From an uncultured Opitutia bacterium (GTDB lineage: Bacteria; Verrucomicrobiota; Verrucomicrobiia; Opitutales; Coraliomargaritaceae), in NCBI GenBank assembly GCA_937136395.1, contig CAKZOI010000035.1, forward strand, positions 24,225 through 88,224: 64,000 bases of DNA, given 5' to 3'. How positions within the stretch are numbered: position 1 is the stretch's first letter; every line of letters starts with the position of its first letter. Below are positions 20,572 through 30,474 of the stretch, one piece after another. The position numbers and the translations under genes were made by a program. The notes under the pieces are model-generated. The model searched no databases. It worked only from the letters and a program-made list of their open reading frames with translations, and had not been told where the DNA came from.

Positions 20572-21795
20572 ATGCAAGTGCCAAAGAATTTCGTCGCAGA
20601 GCCTTTTGAGTATCATCAAGAGGTCGAGATCACTATTGAGAGCTTAACCAATCTTGGTATGGGGGTCGGTCGTGTGGATGGCTGGGTCGTCATGGTTCCG
20701 TTTGTGATACCCGGAGAAAGGGTGAAGGCGCGTATCTTTCGTAATTTTCAGAACTACTCCGATGCTGATTTGATCGAGGTGGTGGAAGCCTCGGCAAGTC
20801 GAGTCGCGCCGAACTGCGCGCTCTACACTAAATGCGGTGGCTGTCAGTATCAGCATATCGAATACCAGCGTCAGCTCGAAGAAAAGACCAAGCATGTTAA
20901 AGAGCTGATGGAAAAACTTGGCGAGATCGATCACCCTGTGGATCTCGCTCATGGCTCGCCTAAGGTTTATAATTATCGTTCAAAGATCACGCCGCATTAC
21001 AATCGACCAGATCGCGATGGCTCGCAGCCCATTGGTTTTCTGCAGTATGGACGTCGCAACCAGATCGTTGATGTGGAGCAGTGTCCGATTGCAACCGATG
21101 CGATTAATGCTGCTTTGCCAGAAGCGCGTGAGGTCGCTCGTCGAGAAGGTGGTAAGAAAAGACGCCAGCGAGGTGGCACTTTGTTGATGCGAAATGTGCT
21201 GGAGGGGGTGGTCAATAACCCGCAGGAGATCGTCTCGGAAAGGGTCGGTGATGTGACATTTCAATTTAAGGCAGGTGAGTTTTTTCAAAATAACCCATTC
21301 ATTCTTCCCGACTTAGTTGAATATGTCGCTTCGGAAGCGTCAGTTTTGGGTGCTCGCTACTTGGTAGATGCCTATTGTGGGGTGGGGCTCTTTGCCTTAT
21401 CCACTGCTAGGTCGTTTGAACAAGTAGCAGGAGTGGAGATCAGTGAGCCTGCGGTCCGCTGGGCGCAGGCAAATGCTACAATTAGTGGAGTGAAGAATGC
21501 ACGCTTTGTCATTGGTAAAGCGGAAGCTATATTTAATGGTTTAAAGTTTCCGGGGGAGGAGACAGCTGTGGTTATTGATCCTCCTCGTAAAGGATGTGAT
21601 GCGAGTTTTCGCGAACAACTCATGCAATTCCGACCACAACGAATCGTTTACGTGTCGTGCGATCCAGCCACACAAGCGCGCGATTTGAAAGAATTCGTCG
21701 GCTCAGGTTATAAGATTACTCGGATTCAACCATTCGACCTTTTTCCTCATACGCGACACATTGAAAATGTCGTTTCCTTAAGTCTCGCCGATTAG
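20572..21795 (+). CDS. TRAM-domain 23S rRNA (uracil-5-)-methyltransferase (RumA/RlmD family)
   Basis: A 407-residue enzyme from the ATG at 20572; the frame is open to 20488 but those extra residues are unlike the family. The TRAM domain is at the N-terminus (VEITIESLTNLGMGVGR). The four-cysteine iron-sulfur motif is seen as CALYTKCGGCQYQH plus the later CP (VEQCPIA). The methyltransferase domain has VDAYCGVGLFAL for S-adenosylmethionine binding, the catalytic Cys in YVSCDPATQARDL and a family-typical Glu near the C-terminus (RHIENVVSL). It makes 5-methyluridine in 23S rRNA; whether U747, U1939 or both is unknown. Confidence 0.9.
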   Translation: MQVPKNFVAEPFEYHQEVEITIESLTNLGMGVGRVDGWVVMVPFVIPGERVKARIFRNFQNYSDADLIEVVEASASRVAPNCALYTKCGGCQYQHIEYQRQLEEKTKHVKELMEKLGEIDHPVDLAHGSPKVYNYRSKITPHYNRPDRDGSQPIGFLQYGRRNQIVDVEQCPIATDAINAALPEAREVARREGGKKRRQRGGTLLMRNVLEGVVNNPQEIVSERVGDVTFQFKAGEFFQNNPFILPDLVEYVASEASVLGARYLVDAYCGVGLFALSTARSFEQVAGVEISEPAVRWAQANATISGVKNARFVIGKAEAIFNGLKFPGEETAVVIDPPRKGCDASFREQLMQFRPQRIVYVSCDPATQARDLKEFVGSGYKITRIQPFDLFPHTRHIENVVSLSLAD

Positions 21796-21847
21796 TTCTC
21801 AGACCATTTATAGATGTGTATTGCCGTGAATTGCTTATAAATAGCAG

Positions 21848-21885
21848 TTTCAAGCCAGATTTCTCGATGAAACGGCGGCTTGAAA
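21848..21885. repeat. Inverted repeat upstream of rpsL
   Basis: TTTCAAGCC (21848-21856) and GGCTTGAAA (21877-21885) form a 9-base perfect stem around a 20-base loop. The T-run needed for a terminator of the preceding rRNA methyltransferase gene is missing; A residues follow instead. It could still reduce read-through into the ribosomal operon, or act in regulation of rpsL. Confidence 0.4.
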
Positions 21886-21902
21886 AAAATCGAACAAAAT
21901 CC

Positions 21903-21930
21903 TTGCACAGCAAACCCTAAACGCTACTTT
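21903..21930 (+). promoter_or_regulatory. Possible sigma-70 promoter of the str operon
   Basis: TTGCAC (21903-21908), 16-base spacer and TACTTT (21925-21930), with an A-tract upstream that could act as an UP element. The start of transcription would fall about 30 bases before the rpsL ATG. The minus-10 box matches the consensus at only three of six positions, so this is tentative. Confidence 0.35.
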
Positions 21931-21965
21931 CGCCGTCTTTCTCTAATTTCAGCGATCAATATTTC

Positions 21966-22340
<375 letters not shown>

Positions 22341-22387
22341 GTCTTTCGATTCCTAATTCGTAATTTAATATTTAATTCTTTTTTAAT

Positions 22388-22861
<474 letters not shown>

Positions 22862-22903
22862 TCTTTGACTCCTTCCAAAACTCGTTCTTTTCCAGTCTAT
22901 TCA

Positions 22904-25057
22904 ATGTCCGCTATTAAAACAGCCAGTGCTAACTCGTCGAAACGTAAGTTCCCGTTGGAGCATACGCGCAACATCGGCATAGCTGCACATATTGACGCGG
23001 GCAAAACGACTACGACTGAGCGCATTCTCTTCTACGCAGGTGTCGTCCACAAGATGGGCGAAGTGCACGAAGGAAGCGCAACAACAGACTGGATGGATCA
23101 AGAGCGCGAGCGCGGTATCACAATTACCTCCGCTGCGATCTCTTGCAATTGGACAAATCAGCACGGCCCCTACGCCGGGATTTGTAACCAAATAAACATT
23201 ATCGACACCCCCGGGCACGTCGACTTTACCGCCGAAGTGGAGCGTTCGCTCCGAGTCCTTGATGGAGCTGTCGGCGTTTTTTGTGCCGTCGCGGGCGTGC
23301 AGCCACAATCGGAAACGGTGTGGCGCCAAATGACGAAGTATAACGTGCCGCGTATTGCTTTCGTGAATAAGATGGATCGAGTCGGTGCGGATTATTTCGC
23401 CGCGATTGAGTCCATGCGTGAGCGCCTCAAGGCAAACGCACATCCGATCTACATCCCAATCGGAGCCGAAGACGAGTTTCGTGGTGTGATCGACCTCGCA
23501 TCTATGGATGCCTTGGTTTACGACCCTGCCGACGAGTCCGGCATGACTTTTGAAAAGACGGAGATCCCCGCGGATTACGTCGATTCCGCAAATGATTACC
23601 GCGAGCAGCTCATCGAAGCACTTGCTGACTTTGACGACGACCTCGCCAACAAGTATCTCGAAGGCGAAGCACTTTCCGCCGACGATATCCGCCAGGCGAT
23701 TCGCACAGCAACGATCTCACTCGACTTCTGTGGTGTGATTCCTGGCAGTGCTTTCAAGAACAAGGGCGTCCAGTCCGTTCTTGAGTCCGTGGTCAACTAT
23801 CTGCCATGCCCGCTCGACCTCCCTCCAATGAAGGGTGAAAACGAGAAGGGTGGCGAAGTTGAAGTGAAGCCAGACGATAACGCTAAGTTCGCAGGTCTCG
23901 CTTTTAAGCTGATGAACGACGGCTACGTCGGTAAACTGGTCTTTATGCGTGTTTACTCAGGCTCTCTGCAGAAAGGCACCGCGCTCTACAACCCGCGCAC
24001 CGGTAAGACCGAACGCATTTCCCGCCTTCTGGTGATGAAGGCCAACTCACGCGAAGATATTGACGTTGCATATTCCGGCGATATCTGCGCCATCGTCGGT
24101 GGTCGTGACATCGTAACCGGTGATACGCTCTGCACCAAGGGCTACGACGTGCGCCTTGAGCCACCCACATTCCCTGAGCCGGTCATTTCCATGTCGATCG
24201 AGCCGAAGACTTCCGCCGACCAGGAGAAAATGGCAACCGGCCTCCAGCGCCTTTCCGAAGAGGATCCGACCTTTGTGGTCAGCTCCGATGAGGAAACCGG
24301 CCAGACTTTGATCTCCGGCATGGGCGAGCTGCACCTCGAAATCATTAAGGACCGTCTCTTCCGTGAATTTAAGGTCGGCGCCGAAGCTGGTCGTCCGCAG
24401 ATCGCATACCGTGAAACCATCACTGCGAACGCTGAAGGGGAGGGCAAATTTGTCCGCCAAACCGGTGGTAGTGGTCAATACGGTCATGCTCGCATCAAAA
24501 TCGAGCCGCTAGAACGTGGTGCTGGTATTGAAATCGTCGACAAGACGGTTGGCGGCGTGATTCCAAAAGAATTTATCAAGCCAACACTCGATGGTATCCG
24601 CGAAGCGGCCAATAATGGCACCGTCGCAGGCTTCCCAGTCGTTGATTTCAAGGTCGTGCTTTTCGATGGTTCCTTCCATGACGTCGATTCCAATGAAACC
24701 TCTTTCAAAATGGCTGGTATCTTTGCCTTCCGCGATGCGATGGCGAAAGCGTCTGCAATCCTTCTCGAGCCAGTTATGGATGTCGAAGTGGAGACACCTG
24801 AAGACTATCAAGGTGACATCATGGGCGATTTGAATCGCCGCCGTGGTCAGATTCAGAATGTTTCTGCAAAAACCGCTTTCGTTTCCGTCTGTGCTTCTGT
24901 GCCGCTCGTCGAAATGTTCGGCTACTCGACCATTGTTCGCTCTCTCAGTAAGGGCCGCGCCTCCTTCAGTATGGAGCCAGCCAGCTTCGAGGAAGTGCCA
25001 CCCAATATCCTTAACACGATTTTAGAAACCTCCGGCCGTGTCCCGGTCCGTAATTAA
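22904..25057 (+). CDS. fusA: Elongation factor G (str-operon copy)
   Basis: A 717-residue translocation GTPase from the ATG at 22904; the frame is open to a TTG at 22865 just after rpsG but those residues are unlike [49 protein letters not shown] and FVNKMDR are the G motifs; QTGGSGQYGHARI (domain IV) and [14 protein letters not shown] (domain V) are standard. This is the canonical EF-G by location. The second, more divergent EF-G lies at 6349. No tuf gene follows, unlike most str operons. Confidence 0.96.
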   Translation: MSAIKTASANSSKRKFPLEHTRNIGIAAHIDAGKTTTTERILFYAGVVHKMGEVHEGSATTDWMDQERERGITITSAAISCNWTNQHGPYAGICNQINIIDTPGHVDFTAEVERSLRVLDGAVGVFCAVAGVQPQSETVWRQMTKYNVPRIAFVNKMDRVGADYFAAIESMRERLKANAHPIYIPIGAEDEFRGVIDLASMDALVYDPADESGMTFEKTEIPADYVDSANDYREQLIEALADFDDDLANKYLEGEALSADDIRQAIRTATISLDFCGVIPGSAFKNKGVQSVLESVVNYLPCPLDLPPMKGENEKGGEVEVKPDDNAKFAGLAFKLMNDGYVGKLVFMRVYSGSLQKGTALYNPRTGKTERISRLLVMKANSREDIDVAYSGDICAIVGGRDIVTGDTLCTKGYDVRLEPPTFPEPVISMSIEPKTSADQEKMATGLQRLSEEDPTFVVSSDEETGQTLISGMGELHLEIIKDRLFREFKVGAEAGRPQIAYRETITANAEGEGKFVRQTGGSGQYGHARIKIEPLERGAGIEIVDKTVGGVIPKEFIKPTLDGIREAANNGTVAGFPVVDFKVVLFDGSFHDVDSNETSFKMAGIFAFRDAMAKASAILLEPVMDVEVETPEDYQGDIMGDLNRRRGQIQNVSAKTAFVSVCASVPLVEMFGYSTIVRSLSKGRASFSMEPASFEEVPPNILNTILETSGRVPVRN

Positions 25058-25157
25058 TCAGTCTTAATCCTAATCCTTTTCAGGTCACTTTGGCCTAACT
25101 TCTAACTCCTACATTCTAACTTCTTTTCACAACAACATCTCACACAAAACAAATATT

Positions 25158-25466
25158 ATGAGTGCACCACGTATCCGTATCCGCCTAAAAGGCTTTGATT
25201 ATCGCGTTATCGACCAGTCTGCTGCAGACATCGTCGAAACAGCTAAGCGCTCCGGCGCACGCGTATCTGGCCCAGTGCCACTTCCAACTAAGGTTGAGAA
25301 GCTGACAGTGAACCGTTCCGTTCACGTTAACAAAAAGTCCATGGACCAATTCGAAGTCCGCACGCACAAGCGTTTGATCGACATCGTCGAGCCAACTGCT
25401 GCGACTGTTGACGAGCTCAAGAAGCTCAATCTGCCAGCGGGTGTGGACATTTCCATCAACGTTTAA
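25158..25466 (+). CDS. rpsJ: 30S ribosomal protein S10
   Basis: A 102-residue protein of the 30S head and NusE transcription antitermination factor. [31 protein letters not shown] and [11 protein letters not shown] are diagnostic. It starts the S10 cluster about 100 bases behind fusA, in an AT/C-rich gap with no ribosome binding site. A structured 151-base gap follows. Confidence 0.97.
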   Translation: MSAPRIRIRLKGFDYRVIDQSAADIVETAKRSGARVSGPVPLPTKVEKLTVNRSVHVNKKSMDQFEVRTHKRLIDIVEPTAATVDELKKLNLPAGVDISINV

Positions 25467-25617
25467 AAATAATTGTCATCTTTTGGTTGACGAGCGTCGG
25501 AAAAGCCTCTTTTTTCCGTCGCTCGCTTCCCAATTGAGGCGATAAATCACATTTTAATTAACTCTCTAACGCAGGTCTAGTAAACGGAGCACCCTGTTCC
25601 ACCTGCCAATTAGTATT
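25467..25617 (+). promoter_or_regulatory. Structured intercistronic leader before rplC
   Basis: Two RNA hairpins are visible. The first, CGAGCGTCGGAAAA (25491-25504) with TTTTCCGTCGCTCG (25512-25525), has 14 pairs with one mismatch and a 7-base loop. The second is a two-part stem: GCAGGT (25571-25576) with ACCTGC (25601-25606) enclosing GGAGCA/TGTTCC with a CCC loop. It ends 12 bases before the rplC start. rpsJ-rplC gaps are normally short, so this may be an attenuator, an RNA processing site or a ribosomal-protein binding site. Confidence 0.45.
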
Positions 25618-26262
25618 ATGAACGTAGCCCTATTAGGTAAAAAGATAGGAATGACGCAGGTATTTGACGAAAACAATCGTCTGATCCCTGTCACAGTCAT
25701 TGAAGCAGGACCTTGCCCTGTTACTCAGGTCAAGTCCGAGGAGACAGACGGTTACAACGCTGTCCAGATCGGATATCGTCCGCAAAAAGAGCATCGCCTT
25801 TCCAAGGCTGCACTCGGCCACTTCAAGAAGGCCGGTGTTGAGCCAATGTCTGAACTTCAAGAGTTCCGCACAAATGGTGATGCTGAATTGAGCGTTGGTG
25901 ATGTGCTCACCGTGGAGCGTTTTGAGGCCGGTCAAAAAATTGATGTCATCGGCACCTCTAAGGGACGTGGTTTCCAAGGTGTCGTGAAGCGTTACGGTTT
26001 TGCAGGGGGGCCTGCATCTCACGGTTCGATGTTCCACCGCCGCGGTGGTTCGTATGGTATGTGCCAATGGCCAGGCCACGTGATCAAGGGCAAGAAAATG
26101 CCAGGTCACATGGGTGATGTGCAGCGCACCGTCCAGAACCTAGAAGTTGTTAAGGTTATCGCAGACAAGAATCTTATCCTTATTAAGGGTAGTATTCCTG
26201 GTTCTCGTGGTGGCTTCGTCACAGTCCGCACTGCGGTTAAAACCAAAAGATCACAGGCATAG
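25618..26262 (+). CDS. rplC: 50S ribosomal protein L3
   Basis: A 214-residue early-assembly protein near the peptidyl transferase centre. LLGKKIGMTQVFDENNRLIP, GTSKGRGFQGVVKRYGF and MPGHMGDVQRTVQNLEVVKV are family signatures, including the Gln-containing tip loop near 150. It starts with TATTATG and no ribosome binding site, directly behind the structured leader. Confidence 0.97.
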   Translation: MNVALLGKKIGMTQVFDENNRLIPVTVIEAGPCPVTQVKSEETDGYNAVQIGYRPQKEHRLSKAALGHFKKAGVEPMSELQEFRTNGDAELSVGDVLTVERFEAGQKIDVIGTSKGRGFQGVVKRYGFAGGPASHGSMFHRRGGSYGMCQWPGHVIKGKKMPGHMGDVQRTVQNLEVVKVIADKNLILIKGSIPGSRGGFVTVRTAVKTKRSQA

Positions 26263-26290
26263 CCTCTGATGACGAAAGGACATACCTACA

Positions 26291-26929
26291 ATGAAACTTA
26301 AAGTATTTTCAACCGACGGAAGCTCCAGCAAAGAACAAGAATTTGCTCAGTTTCCGACATTCGAAGGTGATAAGGGCGTAGCCGCTCTTCGCCAAGTCGT
26401 TCTCGCTCACCAAGCGAATGCCCGCCAAGGTAATGCGTCTACTAAAACACGCGCTGAAGTTGCGGGTTCTGGTAAGAAGCTCTTCCGCCAAAAAGGTAGC
26501 GGCACAGCTCGTCAAGGTGACCGTCGCACACCGCACCAACGTCATGGTGGTGTGGCACACGGCCCGAAGCCACGCGACTTCTCACAAAAGATCAATCGCA
26601 AGATGAAGGCACTCGCTTTTCAGCGTGCACTTTTTGAGCGCGCTAATGAGGGCGGCATCTCTGTAATCGAAGCAGTCGAAGTGAAAGAGCCAAAGACTAA
26701 GCTCTTTAGCAATGTGCTAAACGGCGTGCTTCCAACTCGCGGCAAAGTCTTGATCGTCGATGACGCATTTGAAAACAACGCTGCACTCGCTGCTCGCAAT
26801 ATCGAGGGTGTTTCCCTCTCTGAAGCGGGCAACCTCAGCACACTCGACGTCGTCCGCTACCGCCACATCCTTGTGAGCGCGAAGGGCATCGAAACTCTTA
26901 TCGCTCGTGCAAATGGAGGTGAAAAGTAA
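26291..26929 (+). CDS. rplD: 50S ribosomal protein L4
   Basis: A 212-residue protein lining the exit tunnel. The tunnel loop KLFRQKGSGTARQGDRRTPH and GGVAHGPKPRDF are intact, and VLIVDDAFENNAALAARN marks the C-terminal domain. In E. coli L4 represses its own operon; the structured gap before rplC would be a place to look for this here. It has an AAAGGA ribosome binding site and its TAA overlaps the ATG of rplW by one base. Confidence 0.97.
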   Translation: MKLKVFSTDGSSSKEQEFAQFPTFEGDKGVAALRQVVLAHQANARQGNASTKTRAEVAGSGKKLFRQKGSGTARQGDRRTPHQRHGGVAHGPKPRDFSQKINRKMKALAFQRALFERANEGGISVIEAVEVKEPKTKLFSNVLNGVLPTRGKVLIVDDAFENNAALAARNIEGVSLSEAGNLSTLDVVRYRHILVSAKGIETLIARANGGEK

Positions 26930-27219
26930 TGATTATCGCCGATACAATTCTTAAAGAATATCGCGTCACTGAGAAGGCTGCTCTTCTCTCCGCGAATCAC
27001 AACCAATATACCTTCGAAGTGGCACCGTCCGCAAATCGTATCGAAGTCGCTCGCGCTGTCGCGAAGGTCTTCAATGTAGAAGTCGTAAAGGTAAACATCC
27101 TTAACAAAAAGCCTAAGGTGAAGACCGATCGCTCTCGCAAGGGACGTCCCGGCACTAAAGGCGGCCACAAGAAGGCCATCGTTACTCTTAAAGAGGGCGA
27201 CAAGATTGAACTCGTCTAA
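26929..27219 (+). CDS. rplW: 50S ribosomal protein L23
   Basis: A 96-residue protein at the exit tunnel mouth, docking site for trigger factor and [23 protein letters not shown] and [19 protein letters not shown] are typical. A strong GGAGGTG ribosome binding site precedes it inside the end of rplD, and the two genes overlap (TAATG), so they are translationally coupled. Confidence 0.96.
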   Translation: MIIADTILKEYRVTEKAALLSANHNQYTFEVAPSANRIEVARAVAKVFNVEVVKVNILNKKPKVKTDRSRKGRPGTKGGHKKAIVTLKEGDKIELV

Positions 27220-27239
27220 GACGCAGGAGAAATAACATC

Positions 27240-28085
27240 ATGCCACTCGTAGATTCCAGACCTTTGACTCCCGGCCAACGTTTCCTCACACGAAACAAGC
27301 AGGACGTCTCCAAGAAGAAGCCAGAGCGCCGTCTTACCACTTACAAGCACAACAAGAAGGGCCGTAATTGCTACGGTCGTATCACTTCTCGTCGTCGTGG
27401 TGGTGGTCACAAACGCGCTTACCGCATTATCGATTTTCGTCGTGATAAGATCGACATCCCTGCAAACGTGCAGGCGATTGAATACGATCCAAATCGTTCC
27501 GCTAATCTCGCTCTCCTTGCGTATGCAGACGGCGAAAAACGCTACATTCTTGCACCTCGCGGTGTGACTGCAGGCGATACACTCGTCAGTACAAACACAC
27601 GCGCTGAATTCAATGTCGGAGACAGCCTTCCTTTGGCAATCATCCCGCCAGCCACTAAGATTCATGCAATTGAGCTTCACCCAGGTCGCGGTGCGCAAAT
27701 CGCACGTTCTGCAGGTCAGTCGGCTCAACTTGTTTCAGTTGATGGTGAACGTGCCACTGTGAAGTTGCCTTCTGGTGAAATCCGCTTCCTTAACTCTCGT
27801 TGCCGCGCAACGATTGGAGAAGTTGGCAATCACGAGCATCAAAACCAAAGCCTTGGTAAAGCGGGTCGTAACCGCTGGCTTGGTCGTCGCCCACGTGTTC
27901 GTGGTGTTGCGATGAACCCTGTCGATCACCCTATGGGTGGTGGTGAAGGCCGCACTTCTGGTGGTGGTCACCCACAATCTCCTTGGGGTCAACTCTCGAA
28001 GGGCTTCCCGACTCGCAAGAAGTCTAATCCAACCAATTCGCAAATCGTTGTTCGTCGCAACGGTCGTCAATTGAAGAAAAAATAA
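27240..28085 (+). CDS. rplB: 50S ribosomal protein L2
   Basis: A 281-residue protein needed for subunit association and peptidyl transfer. [36 protein letters not shown] and the C-terminal [17 protein letters not shown] with the essential His are present. An AGGAG ribosome binding site lies before the ATG. Confidence 0.97.
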   Translation: MPLVDSRPLTPGQRFLTRNKQDVSKKKPERRLTTYKHNKKGRNCYGRITSRRRGGGHKRAYRIIDFRRDKIDIPANVQAIEYDPNRSANLALLAYADGEKRYILAPRGVTAGDTLVSTNTRAEFNVGDSLPLAIIPPATKIHAIELHPGRGAQIARSAGQSAQLVSVDGERATVKLPSGEIRFLNSRCRATIGEVGNHEHQNQSLGKAGRNRWLGRRPRVRGVAMNPVDHPMGGGEGRTSGGGHPQSPWGQLSKGFPTRKKSNPTNSQIVVRRNGRQLKKK

Positions 28086-28101
28086 ATCAATTCTTTAAGC
28101 T

Positions 28102-28371
28102 ATGTCCCGTTCCGTAAAAAAAGGTTTCTTTGTCGATCCACATCTCTCCAAAAAGGTAGTGGTCGCTCAAGCCAACAACGACCGCAAGCCGATCCAAACA
28201 TGGTCGCGCCGTTCGACAATTACTCCCGACTTCGTCGGCCTCAACTTCAACGTTCATAACGGCCGCAGCTTTTTGCCCGTTTATGTGACTGAGAACATGG
28301 TTGGCCACAAGCTTGGAGAGTTCGCTCCAACACGCACCTTCAAGGGTCACCCTGCAGGTAAGGCTAAATAA
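28102..28371 (+). CDS. rpsS: 30S ribosomal protein S19
   Basis: An 89-residue protein of the 30S head. [33 protein letters not shown] and the tail [17 protein letters not shown] are standard. The next gene in almost every bacterium would be rplV; here an exported-protein gene follows 24 bases later. Confidence 0.96.
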   Translation: MSRSVKKGFFVDPHLSKKVVVAQANNDRKPIQTWSRRSTITPDFVGLNFNVHNGRSFLPVYVTENMVGHKLGEFAPTRTFKGHPAGKAK

Positions 28372-28395
28372 TCCGCTCAACCGCGATTAACTATT

Positions 28396-28770
28396 ATGCA
28401 ACATTCGTCCATATCACGTTTTACTAAGCTAGCTAGCTTACTCCTTTGCGGAGTGCTGGTTGCCGGTAGCGTTGTGTGCGCGAGTGTTCCAGCATTTGTC
28501 AAAGAGTCACTCTACACACCATATGAGGCGAAAGTCGCATCCGTGGAATCGTCTCTCTCAGCCGACGTCGTTCTTATCGACGGCGGCTTAGAGCAGGGGA
28601 TACGCCTCGGAATGGTTTGCACTGTGAGTCGTGGATTTAAATCCGTTGGCGAATTGATCATCATCGAATCTCGAAGCGACCGCGCAGCAGGACTTATCCT
28701 CGAGTTGGTCGACGACTCTATCATTCAAGCGGGAGATACTGCCCGCGTAAAAACAATTCAAAACAGCTGA
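28396..28770 (+). CDS. Predicted exported small protein inserted in the S10 operon
   Basis: A 124-residue protein with an N-terminal signal peptide: a positively charged start, hydrophobic LASLLLCGVLVAGSVVC (about residues 12-28) and a likely signal peptidase I site near CASVPA. The mature part (about 95 residues) is a beta-rich domain: VVLIDGGLEQGIRLGMVCTV, GELIIIESRSDRAAGLILEL and IIQAGDTARVKT. The pattern resembles the C-terminal beta domain seen in FlgT- or MreC-like proteins, but I cannot assign it. It lies between rpsS and rplV on the same strand, 24 bases after the former and 5 before the latter, so it must be co-transcribed. Codon use is not obviously foreign. Confidence 0.8.
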   Translation: MQHSSISRFTKLASLLLCGVLVAGSVVCASVPAFVKESLYTPYEAKVASVESSLSADVVLIDGGLEQGIRLGMVCTVSRGFKSVGELIIIESRSDRAAGLILELVDDSIIQAGDTARVKTIQNS

Positions 28771-28775
28771 ATCTC

Positions 28776-29111
28776 ATGCAGGTCCAAGCCTATACAAAAT
28801 ACGCCCGTATGTCGCCCCGCAAGGTGCGTGATATCACCCGTGCCATCCAAGGTCAAAATGCCGCTGAGGCAGTCGAAATCTTGCGCTTTATTCCGCGCAA
28901 GTCGGCACGTCTCGTAAGCAAGACCCTCCAGTCGGCCATTGCGAATGCGGAAAACAATAACAACTTATCTTCGGATGCGCTCAAGATCGAGTCCGCTACT
29001 GTTGAGCAAGGTCCAGCGTTTAAGCGCTTTCGTCCTGCGGCTCGTGGTTCGGCTCACCCTTACAAGAAGCAGACTAGCCACATCCGTATCATCCTCACTG
29101 ACGAGGCTTAA
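28776..29111 (+). CDS. rplV: 50S ribosomal protein L22
   Basis: A 111-residue exit-tunnel protein. YARMSPRKVRDITRAIQG at the N-terminus and the tunnel hairpin GPAFKRFRPAARGSAHPYKK, the site of macrolide-resistance changes in other bacteria, are present. It follows the inserted exported-protein gene by five bases, which suggests coupled translation of the two. Confidence 0.96.
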   Translation: MQVQAYTKYARMSPRKVRDITRAIQGQNAAEAVEILRFIPRKSARLVSKTLQSAIANAENNNNLSSDALKIESATVEQGPAFKRFRPAARGSAHPYKKQTSHIRIILTDEA

Positions 29112-29134
29112 GATCTAACCGACATTCTTTTATT

Positions 29135-29767
29135 ATGGGACAGAAAGTTCATCCAATCGGCTTCCGCCTTGCAGTAACTCGTGACTGGGATTCACGCTGG
29201 TATGCTAACAAAAAGCAATACCCTGAATACATTAAGGAGGACCACACCATCCGCACCTTTCTCACAGAAAAGCTTCGCTATGCATCCGTGCCTCGTATCT
29301 TCATCGAGCGTGCCTCTGGTCGTATCCGTGTTAAGATCTTTACTGCACGTCCAGGTGTTGTCATCGGTCGTAAAGGTGCTGAGCTCGATAAGCTCAAGGA
29401 GACACTGAACAAGAAGGTTGGCAAAGAGATCATGCTCGACATCCAGGAAGTGAAACGCCCGGACCTGTCTGCACAGTTGGTCGCAGAGAATGTTGCGCTT
29501 CAACTTGAGCGTCGTATTGCATTTCGTCGCGCCATGAAGCGTGCGGTTCAAACAACTATGGCTATGGGTGCTGACGGTATTCGTATTCAATGTGGTGGTC
29601 GCCTCGGTGGTGCTGATATCGCTCGCACAGAGCAGCAGCGTCAAGGACGTGTGCCTTTACAAACACTTCGCGCAAACATCAACTACGGGTTCAGTGAAGC
29701 ATCCACAGTTTACGGCATCATCGGTGTCAAATGCTGGATCTGCCTTCCTGACGAAGAGTCTGCATAA
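29135..29767 (+). CDS. rpsC: 30S ribosomal protein S3
   Basis: A 210-residue protein of the mRNA entry channel. MGQKVHPIGFRLAVTRDWDS, the KH domain motif RPGVVIGRKGAELDKLKE and the C-terminal domain GADIARTEQQRQGRVPLQTL are typical. It ends shortly after the core without the long tail of some species. The leader is AT rich (TTTTATTATG) with no ribosome binding site. Confidence 0.97.
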   Translation: MGQKVHPIGFRLAVTRDWDSRWYANKKQYPEYIKEDHTIRTFLTEKLRYASVPRIFIERASGRIRVKIFTARPGVVIGRKGAELDKLKETLNKKVGKEIMLDIQEVKRPDLSAQLVAENVALQLERRIAFRRAMKRAVQTTMAMGADGIRIQCGGRLGGADIARTEQQRQGRVPLQTLRANINYGFSEASTVYGIIGVKCWICLPDEESA

Positions 29768-29812
29768 GCGTATTCACGTAACTTAATTTTTAACTCTTAA
29801 ACTGAGCGAACA

Positions 29813-30226
29813 ATGGCATTACTCCCATCACGCACTAAATACCGCAAGGTTCACACCGGTCGCATTTACGGCACCGCACAAACTTGTAACGCACTCGCTT
29901 TCGGCGAATTCGGTATCCAATCCCTCACACGTGGTCGCATGACTTCTCAACAGATCGAAGCTGCTCGTGTGGCGATGACTCGTAGCCTGAAACGTAAAGG
30001 TAAAGTCTGGATCCGTGTTTTCCCTCACAAGCCTGTGACCAAGAAGCCAGCTGAAACTCGTATGGGTAAAGGTAAGGGTTCTGTTGAAAAATGGGTCGCT
30101 GTGATTCGCCCAGGCACAATGCTTTTCGAAATTGCTGGTTGCTCTGCAACAGCTGCCCGTGAAGCACTTCGCCTCGCTGACACTAAGTTGCCGTTTCACT
30201 GCCGCTTCGTGACTCGCGAAGACTAA
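29813..30226 (+). CDS. rplP: 50S ribosomal protein L16
   Basis: A 137-residue protein at the A-site/5S rRNA region. [37 protein letters not shown] and the loop [20 protein letters not shown] with the hydroxylated Arg position in E. coli are intact. Confidence 0.97.
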   Translation: MALLPSRTKYRKVHTGRIYGTAQTCNALAFGEFGIQSLTRGRMTSQQIEAARVAMTRSLKRKGKVWIRVFPHKPVTKKPAETRMGKGKGSVEKWVAVIRPGTMLFEIAGCSATAAREALRLADTKLPFHCRFVTRED

Positions 30227-30250
30227 ACCACTATTTTAAAGGAATTTACT

Positions 30251-30454
30251 ATGAGCACAAAAGATATCCGCGAAATGTCCGAAGTTGAAATCGAAAAGAA
30301 ACTGCGCGACACCCGTGACGCTCACGTCAATCTTCGTATGCGCAAGCAGACTGGTCAGGTCGAAAAGCCACACGAATTCACTAACTTGCGTCGCGAAATC
30401 GCACGCCTTGAAACAATTCTCAAAGAAAAGAAGCTGGCTTCGGCCAATGCTTAA
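30251..30454 (+). CDS. rpmC: 50S ribosomal protein L29
   Basis: A 67-residue helical hairpin protein near the tunnel exit. IREMSEVEIEKKLRDTRDA and RREIARLETILKEKK match the family. AAAGGA ribosome binding site is present. Confidence 0.94.
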   Translation: MSTKDIREMSEVEIEKKLRDTRDAHVNLRMRKQTGQVEKPHEFTNLRREIARLETILKEKKLASANA

Positions 30455-30474
30455 ACGTTTAAGCCGCTACGAAT

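Noticed and set aside
21848..21885. Terminator of the rRNA methyltransferase gene
   Set aside because: A stem exists but the following bases are A, not T, on the plus strand, so it is listed only as an inverted repeat.
22865..22903. N-terminal extension of the str-operon EF-G from a TTG start
   Set aside because: The 13 extra residues do not resemble EF-G and the ATG at 22904 fits the family.
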